From NCBI RefSeq assembly GCF_014639875.1, contig NZ_BMGD01000002.1:620001-684000 (forward strand): 64,000 nt of DNA. The letters are read 5' to 3'. Both the position numbers and the translations under genes were made by a program. Below are positions 39,863 through 50,387 of the stretch, piece after piece (the first letter of the stretch is position 1; the number at the start of each line of letters is the position of its first letter). Source of the stretch: Blastomonas aquatica (lineage in GTDB: Bacteria; Pseudomonadota; Alphaproteobacteria; Sphingomonadales; Sphingomonadaceae). The notes beneath the pieces are model-generated. The model was not told where the DNA came from, searched no databases, and was given only the letters and a program-made list of their open reading frames with translations.

Positions 39863-40852
39863 ATGACCTTTGCAAGACTGCCGGGCAAGGACGATTTCGT
39901 CCGCTTCTCCCCTGGTTTCGGTCAGCGCTATTTGATTACAATCGACGTAGAGGAAGAATTTGACTGGACCCGGCCGATCCAGCGCGAAGGCTATTCGCTC
40001 GATGCACTCGAAGCCATTACCGATTTTCAGAAACTGTGCGAGCAATATGGCGTAACGCCTCTGTATCTGGTCGATTGGCCGGTCATTTCCGATCCGCGGG
40101 GGAGAGATATCTACGGCGCACTGGTCCGTGAAGGGCGTGCCGAAGTGGGCATCCAATTGCACCCTTGGGTCAATCCACCGTTCGATGAGGAAGTGACACA
40201 GCGCAACAGCTACGCCGGTAACTTGCCACCAGAGCTCGAACGGGCAAAATTCTTCGCGCTGCGCGACGCGATCACCCAGGCAACAGGAAAGCAACCGATC
40301 GCTTATCGTGCCGGGCGTTACGGCATCGGACCTGAAACCCTCAACCTTCTGCGAGATGCAGGGGTACGGTTCGACACCTCGGTGCGCGCAAATTTCGATT
40401 ACAGCAAAGCCGATGGACCGAATTTCTCGAGTTTCCCGCTCGAGCCATACTGGCTGGACAGGACGCTGGGCATTGTCGAGCTGCCGGTAACCTCGGTTTA
40501 TTGGGGCCTTTTACGACGTCAGGGTACCGTGTTTCCGCTGGCGCAGATGGCCGGGCTGACCAAATCGCTGATGGCACGCGGACGGTTGTTGGAACGGATT
40601 TCGCTGACACCTGAAGGGATCTCTGTCACCGAGGTGATCCGCGGCATCGACATCGCGCTCGACGACGGATTGCCGATCCTCAATTTCTCGTTTCATTCGC
40701 CGTCACTTCGTCCGGGCTACACGCCCTATGTTCGGGCGCAAGCGGATGTCGATGCGTTATTCGAGTGGTGGCACCAGGTCTTTTCCTATCTTGCCGCCCG
40801 CGACGTCCAACCGACCAGCATTGCGGAAATCGACGCTGCCATCGGACGCTAA
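39863..40852 (+). CDS. Polysaccharide deacetylase family protein (WalW-type)
   Basis: 329 residues. The NodB-like fold is suggested by YLITIDVEEEFDW with catalytic and metal Asp residues at about residues 28-34, VGIQLHPWVNPPF with a metal His, the YRAGRYGIG motif, and HSPSLRPGYTPYV at the C-terminus. These enzymes remove acetyl groups from polysaccharides. The sphingomonad WalW-type members lie near exopolysaccharide or envelope genes elsewhere; here there is none. No signal peptide is visible. It follows the histidine kinase by 79 bases and may be cotranscribed. Confidence 0.8.
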   Translation: MTFARLPGKDDFVRFSPGFGQRYLITIDVEEEFDWTRPIQREGYSLDALEAITDFQKLCEQYGVTPLYLVDWPVISDPRGRDIYGALVREGRAEVGIQLHPWVNPPFDEEVTQRNSYAGNLPPELERAKFFALRDAITQATGKQPIAYRAGRYGIGPETLNLLRDAGVRFDTSVRANFDYSKADGPNFSSFPLEPYWLDRTLGIVELPVTSVYWGLLRRQGTVFPLAQMAGLTKSLMARGRLLERISLTPEGISVTEVIRGIDIALDDGLPILNFSFHSPSLRPGYTPYVRAQADVDALFEWWHQVFSYLAARDVQPTSIAEIDAAIGR

Positions 40853-40946
40853 TGCTTCGTCTTCAGCGCAGATCGCGGCACACCGTTTTTCCTTCTTGCA
40901 TCATCGCCCATGGCTGGGCTAACCGCGCCATTGGCACAGCCGGGAC

Positions 40947-41023
40947 GGGCCTGTAGCTCAGTTGGTTAGAGCTGGCCGCTCATAACGGCTAGGTCGGGGG
41001 TTCGAGTCCCTCCGGGCCCACCA
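40947..41023 (+). tRNA. tRNA-Ile2 (anticodon CAU, lysidine-modified)
   Basis: 77 bases with encoded CCA. The acceptor GGGCCTG pairs with CGGGCCC, the D-stem is GCTC/GAGC, the anticodon stem is GGCCG/CGGCT with loop CTCATAA, and the T-arm has GGTTCGAGTCC. The anticodon CAU could belong to Met. However, the acceptor and D-arm resemble alphaproteobacterial tRNA-Ile(CAU), which TilS converts to read AUA, rather than the elongator or initiator Met tRNA. Confidence 0.9.
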
Positions 41024-41388
41024 CTTTCCCCAGCATTCAGGCAAGGCAGCTTTGCGCTCATCGCGCCACGTGCGGTGGCACGGGCTTAATCGCTGCGGGC
41101 AATGCTATGCTGCGTCGCACGCCGAAACCCTGCCGGAACAATATTTCGCTTGCCGAAAAAAATGAACAATGTTTCAATCTCGAGTCAGTCGAGCTTGGAA
41201 ATTTTGCAACCTGCGAAGGTCGCGTCGATACCGTCAGTCACGGCTTCGATCGTGTCTCTTTGCGACCATTTTGTATTTCACTGTACAATAAAGCGGTCCC
41301 GCGTGCGCGCCTGCGTTCCGGACAAGAACCGCTTTTTGGGATAGGATGAACTGAAGGCCTGCATTGACTGGAATGGGGGCATTCGGGG
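41024..41388. other. Non-coding stretch between tRNA-Ile2 and the amine oxidase gene
   Basis: About 365 bases, somewhat more AT-rich than the neighbourhood. Two overlapping plus-strand frames of 80 codons are open but lack an RBS and amino-acid bias, so I do not call them. I see no clear promoter or hairpin; the RBS of the next gene (TCGGGG) is at its 3' end. Confidence 0.45.
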
Positions 41389-42987
41389 ATGATTACACGC
41401 AGAAGCATGCTGCAACGCATTGGCGCAGTGGGCGGCATTGCAGCCGCTGCCGGCGCGATGCAATCGATGGGATGGTTTGGCGTCGCCAATGCCAGGCCTT
41501 TGCCCGATATGCCCGCGGATCTGGGCCGAGGCCACACCGTTGTCGTCCTTGGAGCAGGTTTTGCCGGGCTGGTGGCGGCGTATGAGCTCGAACAGCGCGG
41601 CTTTTCAGTCACCGTGCTGGAGGCGCGCAACCGGGTCGGCGGCAAGGCCTGGACGGTGCGCGATGGCGATACGGTCGAGATGGTCGGCGAACAGCCGCAG
41701 ACGGCGCGTTTCTCTGAAGGGCTGTATTTCAACGCGGGGCCTGCGCGGCTGCCCAGTTTTCACCAGGGCGTGCTGGGCTATGCCAAACGCTTTGGCGTAC
41801 CGCTCGAGGTCGAGGTCAATTCGAGCCGCTCGGCCTATCTGGTCGCAAGGAACGGCAGCAGGCTGCGGATGCGGACCGCAGTCAACGACATGCGCGGGCA
41901 TGTCGCCGAACTGCTCGCCAAGGCGGTCAACCAGGGCGCGCTCGACCAGGCGTTGAGCTTAGACGAAAAAGCCAAGCTGCTTCCGTTCCTCAAGGCCTAT
42001 GGCGATCTTGAGGACGGGTATGCGTTCAAGGGCACCACCCGATCAGGTTTCAAAACCGGGCCGGGCGCAGGTATTTCCAGCTTCGAAACCCCATCTGAAC
42101 CGGTTCCGTTGGCCGATCTGCTCGCCAACGAGCAGCTTGCGATGATGGGCTTCGACGACAATCTCTACATGCAGGCGACGATGTTCCAGCCGGTTGGCGG
42201 AATGGACCAGATTCCCTTGGGGATCGAACGAAACCTAAAAAGGCGCGTAGTGCTTGACGCCGAGGTCCGGCAGATTCGCCAGAGCCCGACGGGTGTCGAT
42301 ACCGCGTATATCGATACCAGGTCCGGCAGCGCCCAGACGATTAGCGCGGACTACTGCGTGTGCACGATTCCGTTTCCGGTGCTGGCAAAGATCGACGCCA
42401 ATTTCTCCAGGCCGGTCGCAGAGGCGATCGCCGGTGTGGTCTATGACGATTCGAATAAGATCGCATTCGATGCACCGCGCTTTTGGGAACAAGATCAGAT
42501 CTATGGCGGGCTGACCTTTGTCGGCGGTGAGACCAGCCTTATCTGGTACCCTTCGTGGGGGATGCACAGTGAACGCGGCATGATCGTGGGCTGTTACAGT
42601 TCGGGCGAGCCGGGAAGGGCGTTTGCCAGGCGTCCGATTGCCGAACAGATCGCGATGGCCCGCGCCGCGATCGAGCGGGTTCACCCCGGCCATGGCGCCG
42701 ATTGCAGCGCGCCGCTGGCCGTCAACTGGAAAAAGGTGCCGCACAGCCTGGGCCCGTGGCCCAACTGGACACCCGATCGCAGGCCGCGGGAGCATGCTGC
42801 GACCGACACCCCCGCGTATCGCCTGCTGTGCCAGCCCGAGGGGCGTATCCTCTTTGCGAGCGCTGCGCTCAGCCAGACGCCGGGATGGCAGGAAGGTGCC
42901 TTGCAATCCGCGCATGCCGGCGTGGCAGCGCTTGTCCAGCAGATGGCCGACCGCAATGTCACCGAACGTCGCCGCGCGATGGTCTAG
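41389..42987 (+). CDS. Exported flavin-dependent amine oxidase
   Basis: 532 residues. A Tat signal is present at the N-terminus (TRRSMLQRIGAVGG with the twin arginine, cleaved near ANA at about residue 35). The FAD-binding dinucleotide motif VVVLGAGFAGLVAAYELEQR is at about residues 51-70, followed by ARNRVGGKAWTV. Later regions such as YFNAGPARLPSFH and ILFASAALSQTPGWQEGALQ match flavin monoamine or L-amino-acid oxidases. Product: imine or keto acid plus NH3 and H2O2 in the periplasm. Substrate unknown. The next gene encodes an exported RidA-like protein. Confidence 0.87.
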   Translation: MITRRSMLQRIGAVGGIAAAAGAMQSMGWFGVANARPLPDMPADLGRGHTVVVLGAGFAGLVAAYELEQRGFSVTVLEARNRVGGKAWTVRDGDTVEMVGEQPQTARFSEGLYFNAGPARLPSFHQGVLGYAKRFGVPLEVEVNSSRSAYLVARNGSRLRMRTAVNDMRGHVAELLAKAVNQGALDQALSLDEKAKLLPFLKAYGDLEDGYAFKGTTRSGFKTGPGAGISSFETPSEPVPLADLLANEQLAMMGFDDNLYMQATMFQPVGGMDQIPLGIERNLKRRVVLDAEVRQIRQSPTGVDTAYIDTRSGSAQTISADYCVCTIPFPVLAKIDANFSRPVAEAIAGVVYDDSNKIAFDAPRFWEQDQIYGGLTFVGGETSLIWYPSWGMHSERGMIVGCYSSGEPGRAFARRPIAEQIAMARAAIERVHPGHGADCSAPLAVNWKKVPHSLGPWPNWTPDRRPREHAATDTPAYRLLCQPEGRILFASAALSQTPGWQEGALQSAHAGVAALVQQMADRNVTERRRAMV

Positions 42988-43134
42988 CGATGCCCGGCTG
43001 CAATGGTGAACACGCATCCCGCATTGCCCAGCCAGCCAAAAAGCTGTTCACTGCGCCGGGCCCCGCAACTGCAGTTGCCGCCATCGTCGATTTCAACACT
43101 GCACCGCGTCATGAAACTTAGAAAGGACAGCTCC

Positions 43135-43626
43135 TTGATCCACCAAGCTCTCATTTCGGCCGCAGCCCTGATCGCCTGCACCACAGCCGCGCAGGCCCAG
43201 TCGATCGTTCGCCACGCCAACCCGGCTCCGGCTATCATCCTCAACGGGGTCACCATTCCGCCTGGCGCCGAGGTGCTGATGCTCAGCGGACAGCTCGCCA
43301 GCCCGATCGACCCAACCAAGACAGACGGTATCGAAGCGTATGGCGATACGAAAACCCAGACGATCAGCACCTTCACAAAGATCGAAGCGGCGCTGGCCAA
43401 GCAAGGGTATGCGATGTCCGATGTCGTCAAGCTGACCGTGTTTGTCGTCGGAGATCCCAAGCTCGGTGGCAAGATGGACTTTGCCGGCTTCAATGCGGGC
43501 TATCGCGAGTTCTTCGGAACCGCCAAAAACCCCAATCTCGTCGCGCGTTCGACTGTTCAGGTAGCGGGGCTCGCGGGTCCCAATTTCCTGATCGAGATCG
43601 AAGCGACCGCCGCCAAGGCGCGCTGA
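43135..43626 (+). CDS. Exported RidA/YjgF-family protein
   Basis: 163 residues from the TTG at 43135, chosen because GAAAGGA (43121-43127) lies 7 bases before it; an ATG at 43111 is the alternative. The start is a signal peptide (IHQALISAAALIACTTAAQA). The RidA fold is indicated by VLMLSGQLASPID, TQTISTFTKIEAALAKQGYA and a C-terminal RSTVQVAGLAGPNFLIEIEA with the Arg that binds carboxylates. RidA hydrolyses reactive enamines/imines. Its position 147 bases after an exported amine oxidase, and export to the same compartment, suggest it deals with that enzyme's imine product. Confidence 0.88.
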   Translation: MIHQALISAAALIACTTAAQAQSIVRHANPAPAIILNGVTIPPGAEVLMLSGQLASPIDPTKTDGIEAYGDTKTQTISTFTKIEAALAKQGYAMSDVVKLTVFVVGDPKLGGKMDFAGFNAGYREFFGTAKNPNLVARSTVQVAGLAGPNFLIEIEATAAKAR

Positions 43627-43853
43627 GCGATCCTCAGCCCGCTACGCCGGCTCGAAAAGCGGATGTTGGCGTGCAACGGTGCGAAACTGGCCTCTCAGGC
43701 GTTTCATGGGTTGCAATCCCGGGCCAACGGGCTAGACACCCCGCTCGATATGGCGCGGACGCGGCATCCTAGTATGCAGCATTCCGAGTGATGGTGAAGT
43801 GCCCCGTGCACTGCGCCGGTCCATCGAGCGGCTTATGCCGAGAAGTCCAGGGT

Positions 43854-43931
<78 letters not shown>

Positions 43932-43979
43932 CTTCATCAAATTCAACGATTACAGCGCCCTCGGGCGCGCCCGGGCCGG

Positions 43980-44693
43980 TTAGTGGTAGCGGCGCAGTAG
44001 GCCTGCGAGCTTGCCCTGGACCTGCACCTCGTGCGGCGCATAGAATTGCGGTGCGTGCGAGGCGTTGGCGGGGTCGAGCCGGATCCGGCCATTTTCACGG
44101 CGCAGGTATTTCAGCGTGGCTTCCTCGCCGCGAACCAGCGCGACGACGATCTCGCCATCACGTGCCGACTCCGTGCGCAGGATGAGCGCATAGTCGCCAT
44201 CGAGTATCCCCGCCTCGATCATCGAATCACCCGACACTTCAAGCGCGTAATGCTCACCGCTGCCCAGCAGCGCGGCGGGAACGGGGAGGATCTCGGTGCC
44301 TTCGAACGCCTCGATCGGTGCGCCTGCGGCGATGCGACCGTGCAGCGGAATTTCCAGCACGTTGTTGTTCGCGGGCTTCGGCGCCGGGACCTGCGCCTTG
44401 CGCGCGGTCTCGAGACTGACGACGTTGCTCTTGGCAACCGCAGCGGCGGCCAGTTCCTTGGCGCGCGGCTTGACGCTGGCTTCAGGAAGCTTGAGAATCT
44501 CAAGCGCCCGGGCACGGTTGGGCAGGCGGCGGATGAAGCCGCGTTCCTCGAGCGCGCTGACCAGCCGATGCACACCCGATTTGGACTTGAGATCCAGCGC
44601 TTCCTTCATTTCCTCGAACGAGGGGGAAATGCCGTCTTGCTCCAGCCGGACCTGGATGAAGCGGATGAGATCGTGTTGTTTGCGGGTCAGCAT
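43980..44693 (-). CDS. lexA: LexA SOS repressor
   Basis: 237 residues from ATG 44693 with AAAGGA upstream. The N-terminal winged HTH ([34 protein letters not shown]) and C-terminal latent protease are both present. The self-cleavage site is Ala123-Gly124 (IAAGAP), with Ser157 (SGDSM) and Lys195 (EATLKYL). A GTTC-N7-GTTC box overlaps its own promoter, so it is autoregulated. tRNA-Pro lies downstream. It follows moeA by 98 bases but has its own promoter. Confidence 0.97.
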   Translation of the reverse strand: MLTRKQHDLIRFIQVRLEQDGISPSFEEMKEALDLKSKSGVHRLVSALEERGFIRRLPNRARALEILKLPEASVKPRAKELAAAAVAKSNVVSLETARKAQVPAPKPANNNVLEIPLHGRIAAGAPIEAFEGTEILPVPAALLGSGEHYALEVSGDSMIEAGILDGDYALILRTESARDGEIVVALVRGEEATLKYLRRENGRIRLDPANASHAPQFYAPHEVQVQGKLAGLLRRYH

Positions 44694-44730
44694 TCCGAAT
44701 GTTCCTTTCTGCGCCGGTGGGTCGGCGGTC

Positions 44731-44745
44731 GAACGAATGCGGAAC
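44731..44745 (-). promoter_or_regulatory. LexA (SOS) box of lexA
   Basis: On the minus strand the sequence is GTTCCGCATTCGTTC, an exact GTTC-N7-GTTC, the alphaproteobacterial LexA operator. It begins at the 3' end of the -10 element and lies 38 bases upstream of the lexA ATG. Confidence 0.95.
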
Positions 44746-44773
44746 AATTACGAAACAAACCCGGTCAGGTCAA
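44745..44773 (-). promoter_or_regulatory. Sigma-70-type promoter of lexA
   Basis: On the minus strand TTGACC (plus 44768-44773) is followed by a 17-base spacer and TAATTG (plus 44745-44750). The LexA box starts at the last base of this -10. Repressor bound there would block RNA polymerase. Confidence 0.75.
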
Positions 44774-44791
44774 GGGCTTGTATGTGCGGCA

Positions 44792-45991
44792 TCAGCCAAG
44801 CGCAATATAGTCGAGCGGTTCGCCTGCGAGCGTCTCGGGCTGATGCGCGGCGCGGATGACCAGCGCATCGGCGGCTAGCAGTGATGAGAGCGCGCCACTG
44901 TCCTGGCTTGAAACGGGTACCAGCCCGGAATCGGTCAACCGCGCGCGCATGAAGTCCTGCCGCGCGCCATTGGCAGAAAATGGAACGCTTGCGGCAGCTT
45001 GGCGAATATGCGGCAGAACTTCCTGATATCCCGCGAAAGTTCTGACCAGCGGCAGCAGCAACAGAAGCGCCGTGACATAGGCCGAGACGGGATTGCCCGG
45101 CAGGCCCAGCACGATGGCATTGCCCAACCGCCCCACCATCACCGGCTTGCCCGGGCGCATCGCGATCCGCCAGAAGTCAACCGACCCACCGCTCTCGAGC
45201 AATGCAGGCTGGATCAGGTCATGATCGCCCACCGATGCACCACCGGTGGTGACGATAATATCGGCGTCGCGATGGTCCGCGAGCGCGGCGGCAATGCCAT
45301 CGAGCCGGTCGGCGAGCAGCGCGGGCATATTCATATCGACCGGGAGCCGGTGCAGCATGGCCGACAGCATGACGCCATTGCTTGCGGGAATGTGCGCCGG
45401 GCTGGGAAGCGGTGTCCCTGGTGCGACCAGTTCATCGCCAGTGCTCAGGATCACCACACGCACCGGTGCGTGCACGCTGAGCGTGCCATGCCCCGCCATC
45501 GCGGCAAGTGCGATAACGCGAGCGTCAACGCACGTACCTGCAGGTGCCAGTAAGGCCCCGTCGGCGAAATCATGCCCCGCACGGCGGATATGCGCGCCCG
45601 GTGTTGCGGGACCATCTCCAGTCAGGACAACCGTGGTGCCATCGACCCGGATGTCTTCCTGCACGACGATGGTGTCGGCCCCGGCAGGAACGATCGCGCC
45701 GGTCGAGATGCGTACGGCGTCCCCCCGTTTGACTGCGCGCCTAAAGGGTCGCCCCGCCGCGCTTTCGCCGATCAGCGTCCAGGGGCCGGGCATGTCGTCA
45801 GCGCTCACCGCATAGCCATCCATTGCGGACAGATCAGCGGCGGGCTGGTTGCGGGTGGCCAACAGTGGCTGCGCGAGCACATGGCCGCAAGCCTGTACGA
45901 GTGCGATCTCGACCGGGGGCTTAGGCCGCGCGAGCGCAAAAAGACGCGCCTGGGCCTCGTCCAGCGGGATGAGGCCGCCAGACCCGTTCAT
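44792..45991 (-). CDS. moeA: Molybdopterin molybdotransferase MoeA
   Basis: 399 residues from [18 protein letters not shown]. Motifs seen are [51 protein letters not shown]-like [15 protein letters not shown], and [12 protein letters not shown]. It inserts molybdate into adenylylated molybdopterin to finish Mo-cofactor. Start ATG overlaps moaC's TGA (ATGA). It is the last gene of the ppiD-trp-moa chain and is followed by lexA, which has its own promoter. Confidence 0.97.
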   Translation of the reverse strand: MNGSGGLIPLDEAQARLFALARPKPPVEIALVQACGHVLAQPLLATRNQPAADLSAMDGYAVSADDMPGPWTLIGESAAGRPFRRAVKRGDAVRISTGAIVPAGADTIVVQEDIRVDGTTVVLTGDGPATPGAHIRRAGHDFADGALLAPAGTCVDARVIALAAMAGHGTLSVHAPVRVVILSTGDELVAPGTPLPSPAHIPASNGVMLSAMLHRLPVDMNMPALLADRLDGIAAALADHRDADIIVTTGGASVGDHDLIQPALLESGGSVDFWRIAMRPGKPVMVGRLGNAIVLGLPGNPVSAYVTALLLLLPLVRTFAGYQEVLPHIRQAAASVPFSANGARQDFMRARLTDSGLVPVSSQDSGALSSLLAADALVIRAAHQPETLAGEPLDYIALG

Positions 45992-46458
45992 CCCGCCACC
46001 CATTCGCCCGATTTGCCGCCACTCTTGGCGAGCAGCCGCACGGGGCCGATGACCATGCCCTTGTCCATCGCCTTGGCCATGTCGTAGATCGTCAGCAGCG
46101 CGATACTGGCAGCGGTCAGCGCTTCCATCTCGATCCCGGTCTTGCCCGAGGTGCGCACCCGTGTTTCGACCCGCACGCCGGTGTCGGTATAATCGAATTC
46201 GACCGAAACGCTGCTGATTGGCAGGGGATGGCACAAAGGGATCAGGCTGCTGGTCTGCTTGGCCGCCATGATGCCTGCAATACGCGCGGTGCCCAGCACG
46301 TCGCCCTTCTTGATATCGCCCGCGCGGATCGCGGCGATCACTGCTGGCGCCATGCTGATCGCGCCCTCGGCCACCGCCTCTCGGACAGTGTCGGGCTTGG
46401 CGGAGACATCGACCATGTGCGCCGCACCGCTGGCATCGAGGTGGGTAAGGTCGGCCAT
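45988..46458 (-). CDS. moaC: Cyclic pyranopterin monophosphate synthase MoaC
   Basis: 156 residues, normal size. The signature [20 protein letters not shown], a conserved [20 protein letters not shown] and the catalytic Lys region KSGGKSGEW are intact. It converts the product of MoaA to cPMP in Mo-cofactor synthesis. The ATG overlaps the TGA of trpC by one base (TGATG) and its own stop overlaps moeA by ATGA. Confidence 0.98.
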   Translation of the reverse strand: MADLTHLDASGAAHMVDVSAKPDTVREAVAEGAISMAPAVIAAIRAGDIKKGDVLGTARIAGIMAAKQTSSLIPLCHPLPISSVSVEFDYTDTGVRVETRVRTSGKTGIEMEALTAASIALLTIYDMAKAMDKGMVIGPVRLLAKSGGKSGEWVAG

Positions 46459-47252
46459 CAGTCGGCTGATCCGGTCAGCAGAAGGCGGGTGGCGCGGGTG
46501 ATGTCATCCTGTCGCATCAGCGATTCTCCGACCAGGAACGTGCGCACCCCGTGCTGGCTGAGGCGCACGCAATCGTCATGCGTGTCGATGCCGCTTTCCG
46601 AGACCGGGATATAGCCTTCGGGGATCAGCTTCACCAGCCGCTCGGTGTTGGCGATGTCGGTATCGAAGCTGCGCAGATCGCGGTTGTTGACCCCGATCAG
46701 GGGCGAGCGCAGCTTGAGCGCGCGTTCGAGTTCGGCTTCGTCGTGGACTTCGATCAGCACATCCATGCCGTAGTCGAGCGCGGCGGTTTCAATATCCGCC
46801 ATCGTCGCATCATCGAGCGCGGCGACGATGATCAGCACCGCATCGGCGCCGAGAGCGCGGCTTTCGGCGACCTGCCAGACATCGACCATGAAGTCCTTGC
46901 GCAGGCAGGGCAGGTCGCATGCGGCGCGCGCGGCGAGCAGGTAATCGTCATGTCCCTGGAAATAGGGCACATCGGTGAGCACCGAGAGGCACGCTGCACC
47001 GCCTTCCTGATATGCAGCTGCATGCGCCGCCGGATCGAAATCACTGCGGATCAGGCCCTTCGACGGGCTGGCGCGCTTGATCTCGGCGATCAGGCCGAAG
47101 CCGTCCAGCGAAGCCTGGACCAACGCCTTGGCAAAGCCGCGCGGCGCGCTGGCGTCGCTGGCGCGTTTCTCCAACTCGGCAAGGCTGGTCAGGCCCTTGC
47201 GCCGCTCGACTTCGATTTTCTTGACCGAGCAGATTTCCTCGAGCTTGTTCAT
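46458..47252 (-). CDS. trpC: Indole-3-glycerol phosphate synthase
   Basis: 264 residues from [20 protein letters not shown]. Family motifs include [14 protein letters not shown] with the catalytic Lys, [23 protein letters not shown] and VSESGI. It cyclises CdRP to indole-3-glycerol phosphate in tryptophan synthesis. ATG overlaps trpD's stop (ATGA). trpF, trpB and trpA are not in the window and are presumably elsewhere. Confidence 0.98.
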   Translation of the reverse strand: MNKLEEICSVKKIEVERRKGLTSLAELEKRASDASAPRGFAKALVQASLDGFGLIAEIKRASPSKGLIRSDFDPAAHAAAYQEGGAACLSVLTDVPYFQGHDDYLLAARAACDLPCLRKDFMVDVWQVAESRALGADAVLIIVAALDDATMADIETAALDYGMDVLIEVHDEAELERALKLRSPLIGVNNRDLRSFDTDIANTERLVKLIPEGYIPVSESGIDTHDDCVRLSQHGVRTFLVGESLMRQDDITRATRLLLTGSAD

Positions 47253-48250
47253 GCAGCTGCTTTCGTAAAGTCTATCCAGCAATTGAGCAGGGCGTTGGCC
47301 AGCCCCTTGTCAATCGCCTCTGCTGCCTCTTCCGCGCCATCCGCGAGGCTTTCGACTTCGCCCGCGATCAGCAGCGCAGCGGCAGCGTTGAACAGCACCG
47401 CATCGCGATAGGCACCGGTTTCGCCCTGGAGCAGGCGGCGCAACGCGGCTGCGTTGAATGCCGCATCGCCGCCGCGAATGGCCTCGATCGGGTGGACAGG
47501 CAACCCGGCGTCCGCAGCGGTCCAGCGCTTCATGATCACGCCGTCCGCGCCGATATCGGCAACCTCGTTGCCACCAGCCAGTGACAATTCGTCGAGCCCT
47601 TCATCGCCCGAGACGATCAGCGAATGCTCGGTGCCCAGAATGTCGAGCGCCTCGGCATAGACATGGACATAGCCCGGGCGTGCGATGCCGATCAGCTGGC
47701 GTTTGACCCGTGCCGGGTTGGCGAGCGGCCCCATCAGGTTGAAGATCGTACGCTTGCCAATCTGCTGGCGGATCGGCTGGATTCGACGCATCGCGGGATG
47801 GTGATTGACCGCGAACAGGAAGCAGATGCCAATTTCGGCGAGTGATTGCTCGGCGGTCGCACCAGCGGCGGCCATGTCCATCCCCAAGGCCTCGAGCGTA
47901 TCGGCGGCGCCTGCCTTGGACGATGCCGCGCGGTTGCCATGCTTGGCGACCGGCACATCGCGCGCGGCGACAACCAGCGAGACTGCGGTCGAGACGTTGA
48001 GGCTGTGGTGGCCATCGCCTCCGGTGCCGCAGACGTCGATGGCGTTGCCGGGCGCTGGCACTGCAATCATCCGGTCGCGCAAGGCCTGGGCAGCGGCAGC
48101 GATCTCGATTGCGGTCTCGCCACGCTCTGACAGGGCAACAAGGAACTGCGCGATCGCGCCGTCACTGACCGTTCCGTCGAGGATCGCGGCGAAAGCCTGT
48201 GCGGCATCGTCGCGGCTCAGCGGATGGGTGGTATCGGGCAGACGGGTCAT
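47249..48250 (-). CDS. trpD: Anthranilate phosphoribosyltransferase
   Basis: 333 residues. The signature [20 protein letters not shown] and [15 protein letters not shown] are present, with [16 protein letters not shown] further on. It transfers phosphoribose to anthranilate. It overlaps trpG upstream and trpC downstream by ATGA at both ends. Confidence 0.98.
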   Translation of the reverse strand: MTRLPDTTHPLSRDDAAQAFAAILDGTVSDGAIAQFLVALSERGETAIEIAAAAQALRDRMIAVPAPGNAIDVCGTGGDGHHSLNVSTAVSLVVAARDVPVAKHGNRAASSKAGAADTLEALGMDMAAAGATAEQSLAEIGICFLFAVNHHPAMRRIQPIRQQIGKRTIFNLMGPLANPARVKRQLIGIARPGYVHVYAEALDILGTEHSLIVSGDEGLDELSLAGGNEVADIGADGVIMKRWTAADAGLPVHPIEAIRGGDAAFNAAALRRLLQGETGAYRDAVLFNAAAALLIAGEVESLADGAEEAAEAIDKGLANALLNCWIDFTKAAA

Positions 48251-48867
48251 GCGAGCAACTCCGCGCGCATCGGGCGGACGTCGATCCCTGCCAACTCCAT
48301 GAAATTGGCGAGCATCCGGTGACCGTGCTGGGTTGCGATGCTTTCGGGGTGGAACTGGACGCCGTGGATCGGCAGGGTCGCGTGGCGAAAGCCCATCACG
48401 TGCGGGGTCGTGCTGTCATTCACCGCGACGCGCGCATTAACCTGCAGCTCGGGCGGCAGGCTCGCTTCGGGCACAACCAATGAGTGATACCGCGTCGCCT
48501 GGAACGGCGAGGGGAGCCCTGCGAAAACGCCGCTGTCATCGTGCTTCACCGGCGATGTCTTGCCATGCATCAGCCCGCCACGGATGACCTCGCCGCCGAA
48601 ATGCTGGCCGATCGACTGGTGCCCCAGGCATACACCGAGCAAAGGTTTGCCAGCATCGGCGCAGGCCGCGACCAGATCGAGCGAAATTCCCGCCTCGTTG
48701 GGCGTGCACGGTCCCGGCGAGATCAGGAACGCCTGCGCGTTGGTTGCAATCGCCTCGCGCGCGCTCAGCGCATCGTTGCGCTCGACGCGGACCTCTGCCC
48801 CGAGTTCCATCAGATAATGAACGAGGTTGTAGGTGAAGCTGTCGTAGTTATCGATGACAAGGATCAC
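48247..48867 (-). CDS. trpG: Anthranilate synthase component II (glutamine amidotransferase)
   Basis: 206 residues from a GTG at 48867, set by the GTGA overlap with trpE's stop. [19 protein letters not shown] begins the class I amidotransferase fold. The nucleophile Cys is in [15 protein letters not shown] and the His-Glu pair in [11 protein letters not shown]. It supplies ammonia to TrpE; in some bacteria the same subunit also serves PabB for folate. It is cotranslated with trpE and trpD. Confidence 0.97.
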   Translation of the reverse strand: MILVIDNYDSFTYNLVHYLMELGAEVRVERNDALSAREAIATNAQAFLISPGPCTPNEAGISLDLVAACADAGKPLLGVCLGHQSIGQHFGGEVIRGGLMHGKTSPVKHDDSGVFAGLPSPFQATRYHSLVVPEASLPPELQVNARVAVNDSTTPHVMGFRHATLPIHGVQFHPESIATQHGHRMLANFMELAGIDVRPMRAELLA

Positions 48868-50387
48868 TGCCCGTACCCCGTTTCGCTGGCCAGCCGCAGC
48901 GCCTCGCGCGCGGCCGCGAACAACGCGCCGGCTTTGGCCTCGCATTCGCGCTGTTCATATTCGGGAACGCTGTCGGCAACGATGCCTGCACCCGCCTGGA
49001 CGTGCATCGTGCCATCGCGAACGATTGCGGTGCGCAGCACGATGCAGCTGTCGACCGAGCCATCGGGGGCGAAATAGCCGACGCCGCCCGCATAAGCGCC
49101 GCGTGTCTCAGGCTCCAATGAGGCGATGATCTCGCATGCGCGTACCTTGGGCGCGCCGCTGACAGTGCCTGCGGGGAAGCCTGCGAACAGCGCGTCGATG
49201 GCGTCGCGATCTTCCACCAGTTCGCCGACCACATTGCTGACGATGTGCATCACATGGCTGTACTGCTCGACGGTGAAGCTGTCGGTGACGCGCACCGTTC
49301 CGGCCTTGGCCACGCGTCCGACATCGTTGCGCCCCAGATCGAGCAACATCTGGTGCTCGGCGAGCTCCTTGGGGTCGGCGAGCAGGCTGGTGCGGTTCTC
49401 GATATCTTCCGCTGGTGTCTTGCCGCGCGGACGGGTTCCCGCGATCGGGCGGATCGTGACCTCGCCATCGCGCACCCGCACCAGAATCTCGGGGCTGGAC
49501 CCGATCAGCGCGAGGCCGGGCAGATCGAGGAAATAGAGGAACGGCGAGGGGTTCACCCGGCGCAGCGCGCGGTAGAGCTCGATCGGCGGCAGCGTGAACG
49601 GCGCGGTGAAGCGCTGCGCGAGCACCACCTGGAACACGTCGCCTGCTTCGATATAGGCCTTGGCCTTGAGTACCATCTCGCCATAGGCACCCGGCGCCAG
49701 CACGGGCGAGGGGACAAGCGCCAGCGGATCGGCATCGCCATCGCGCGACGGCGCAGGCAGCGCTGCCTGCAGCGCGCGCTCGGCGGCATCGAGCCGTTCT
49801 TCAGCGGCCGCGATCTGGCGTTCGGGATCGATTTCGCCCTCGGCCCAGACCGGAGCGATCAGGAAAAGCTCGTCCTTTAGCCGGTCGAAGATAAGCAGCA
49901 CCGTGGGCCGAACGAACAGCATGTCGGGTAGCGCAAGCTCGGACTGCGGCGCGCGTGGCAGATGCTCGACCAGGCCGATGGTTTCATAGCCGAAATAGCC
50001 GACCAGGAACGCCAGCGCGCGCGGCAGTTCGGCGGGAACATCCATCCGGCAGCGCGCGGCCAAATTGCGCAGCGCCTGCAGCGATCCTTCGGCGCAGGGC
50101 GCGAAGTCGGTGCGGTCGATCGCCCAGTTTGCGTTGATCTCGGCGCTCTCGCCCGAGGCGCGGAATACCAGGTCGGGCGCGATGCCGACAAAGCTGTGAC
50201 GTGCGCGCGTCTCGCCACCCTCGACCGATTCCAGCAGAAAATCGCCGCGCTCGGGTTCGATCAGCTTGAGCGCCGCCGATACCGGAGTTTCGGTATCGGC
50301 AATACGCCGCCGCCAGATCAGCGCCGATCGGCCGTCTGCCAGGGCCTTTGCGGCTTGAGCGACATTCTGGCTCGTGGTGCCGGGCAT
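48864..50387 (-). CDS. trpE: Anthranilate synthase component I
   Basis: 507 residues from ATG 50387 (a TTG one codon earlier is possible). The N-terminal domain has the tryptophan-feedback element LLES ([19 protein letters not shown]). The chorismate-binding domain has [48 protein letters not shown] and [15 protein letters not shown]. It makes anthranilate from chorismate. The start overlaps the ppiD stop by one base (TGATG). Confidence 0.98.
   Translation of the reverse strand: MPGTTSQNVAQAAKALADGRSALIWRRRIADTETPVSAALKLIEPERGDFLLESVEGGETRARHSFVGIAPDLVFRASGESAEINANWAIDRTDFAPCAEGSLQALRNLAARCRMDVPAELPRALAFLVGYFGYETIGLVEHLPRAPQSELALPDMLFVRPTVLLIFDRLKDELFLIAPVWAEGEIDPERQIAAAEERLDAAERALQAALPAPSRDGDADPLALVPSPVLAPGAYGEMVLKAKAYIEAGDVFQVVLAQRFTAPFTLPPIELYRALRRVNPSPFLYFLDLPGLALIGSSPEILVRVRDGEVTIRPIAGTRPRGKTPAEDIENRTSLLADPKELAEHQMLLDLGRNDVGRVAKAGTVRVTDSFTVEQYSHVMHIVSNVVGELVEDRDAIDALFAGFPAGTVSGAPKVRACEIIASLEPETRGAYAGGVGYFAPDGSVDSCIVLRTAIVRDGTMHVQAGAGIVADSVPEYEQRECEAKAGALFAAAREALRLASETGYGQ

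Noticed and set aside
40947-41023. tRNA-Met by anticodon CAU
   Set aside because: Acceptor and D-arm match the tRNA-Ile(CAU) type, not the Met tRNAs known in Alphaproteobacteria.
41107-41349. 80-codon frame between tRNA-Ile2 and the amine oxidase
   Set aside because: No RBS and composition not protein-like.
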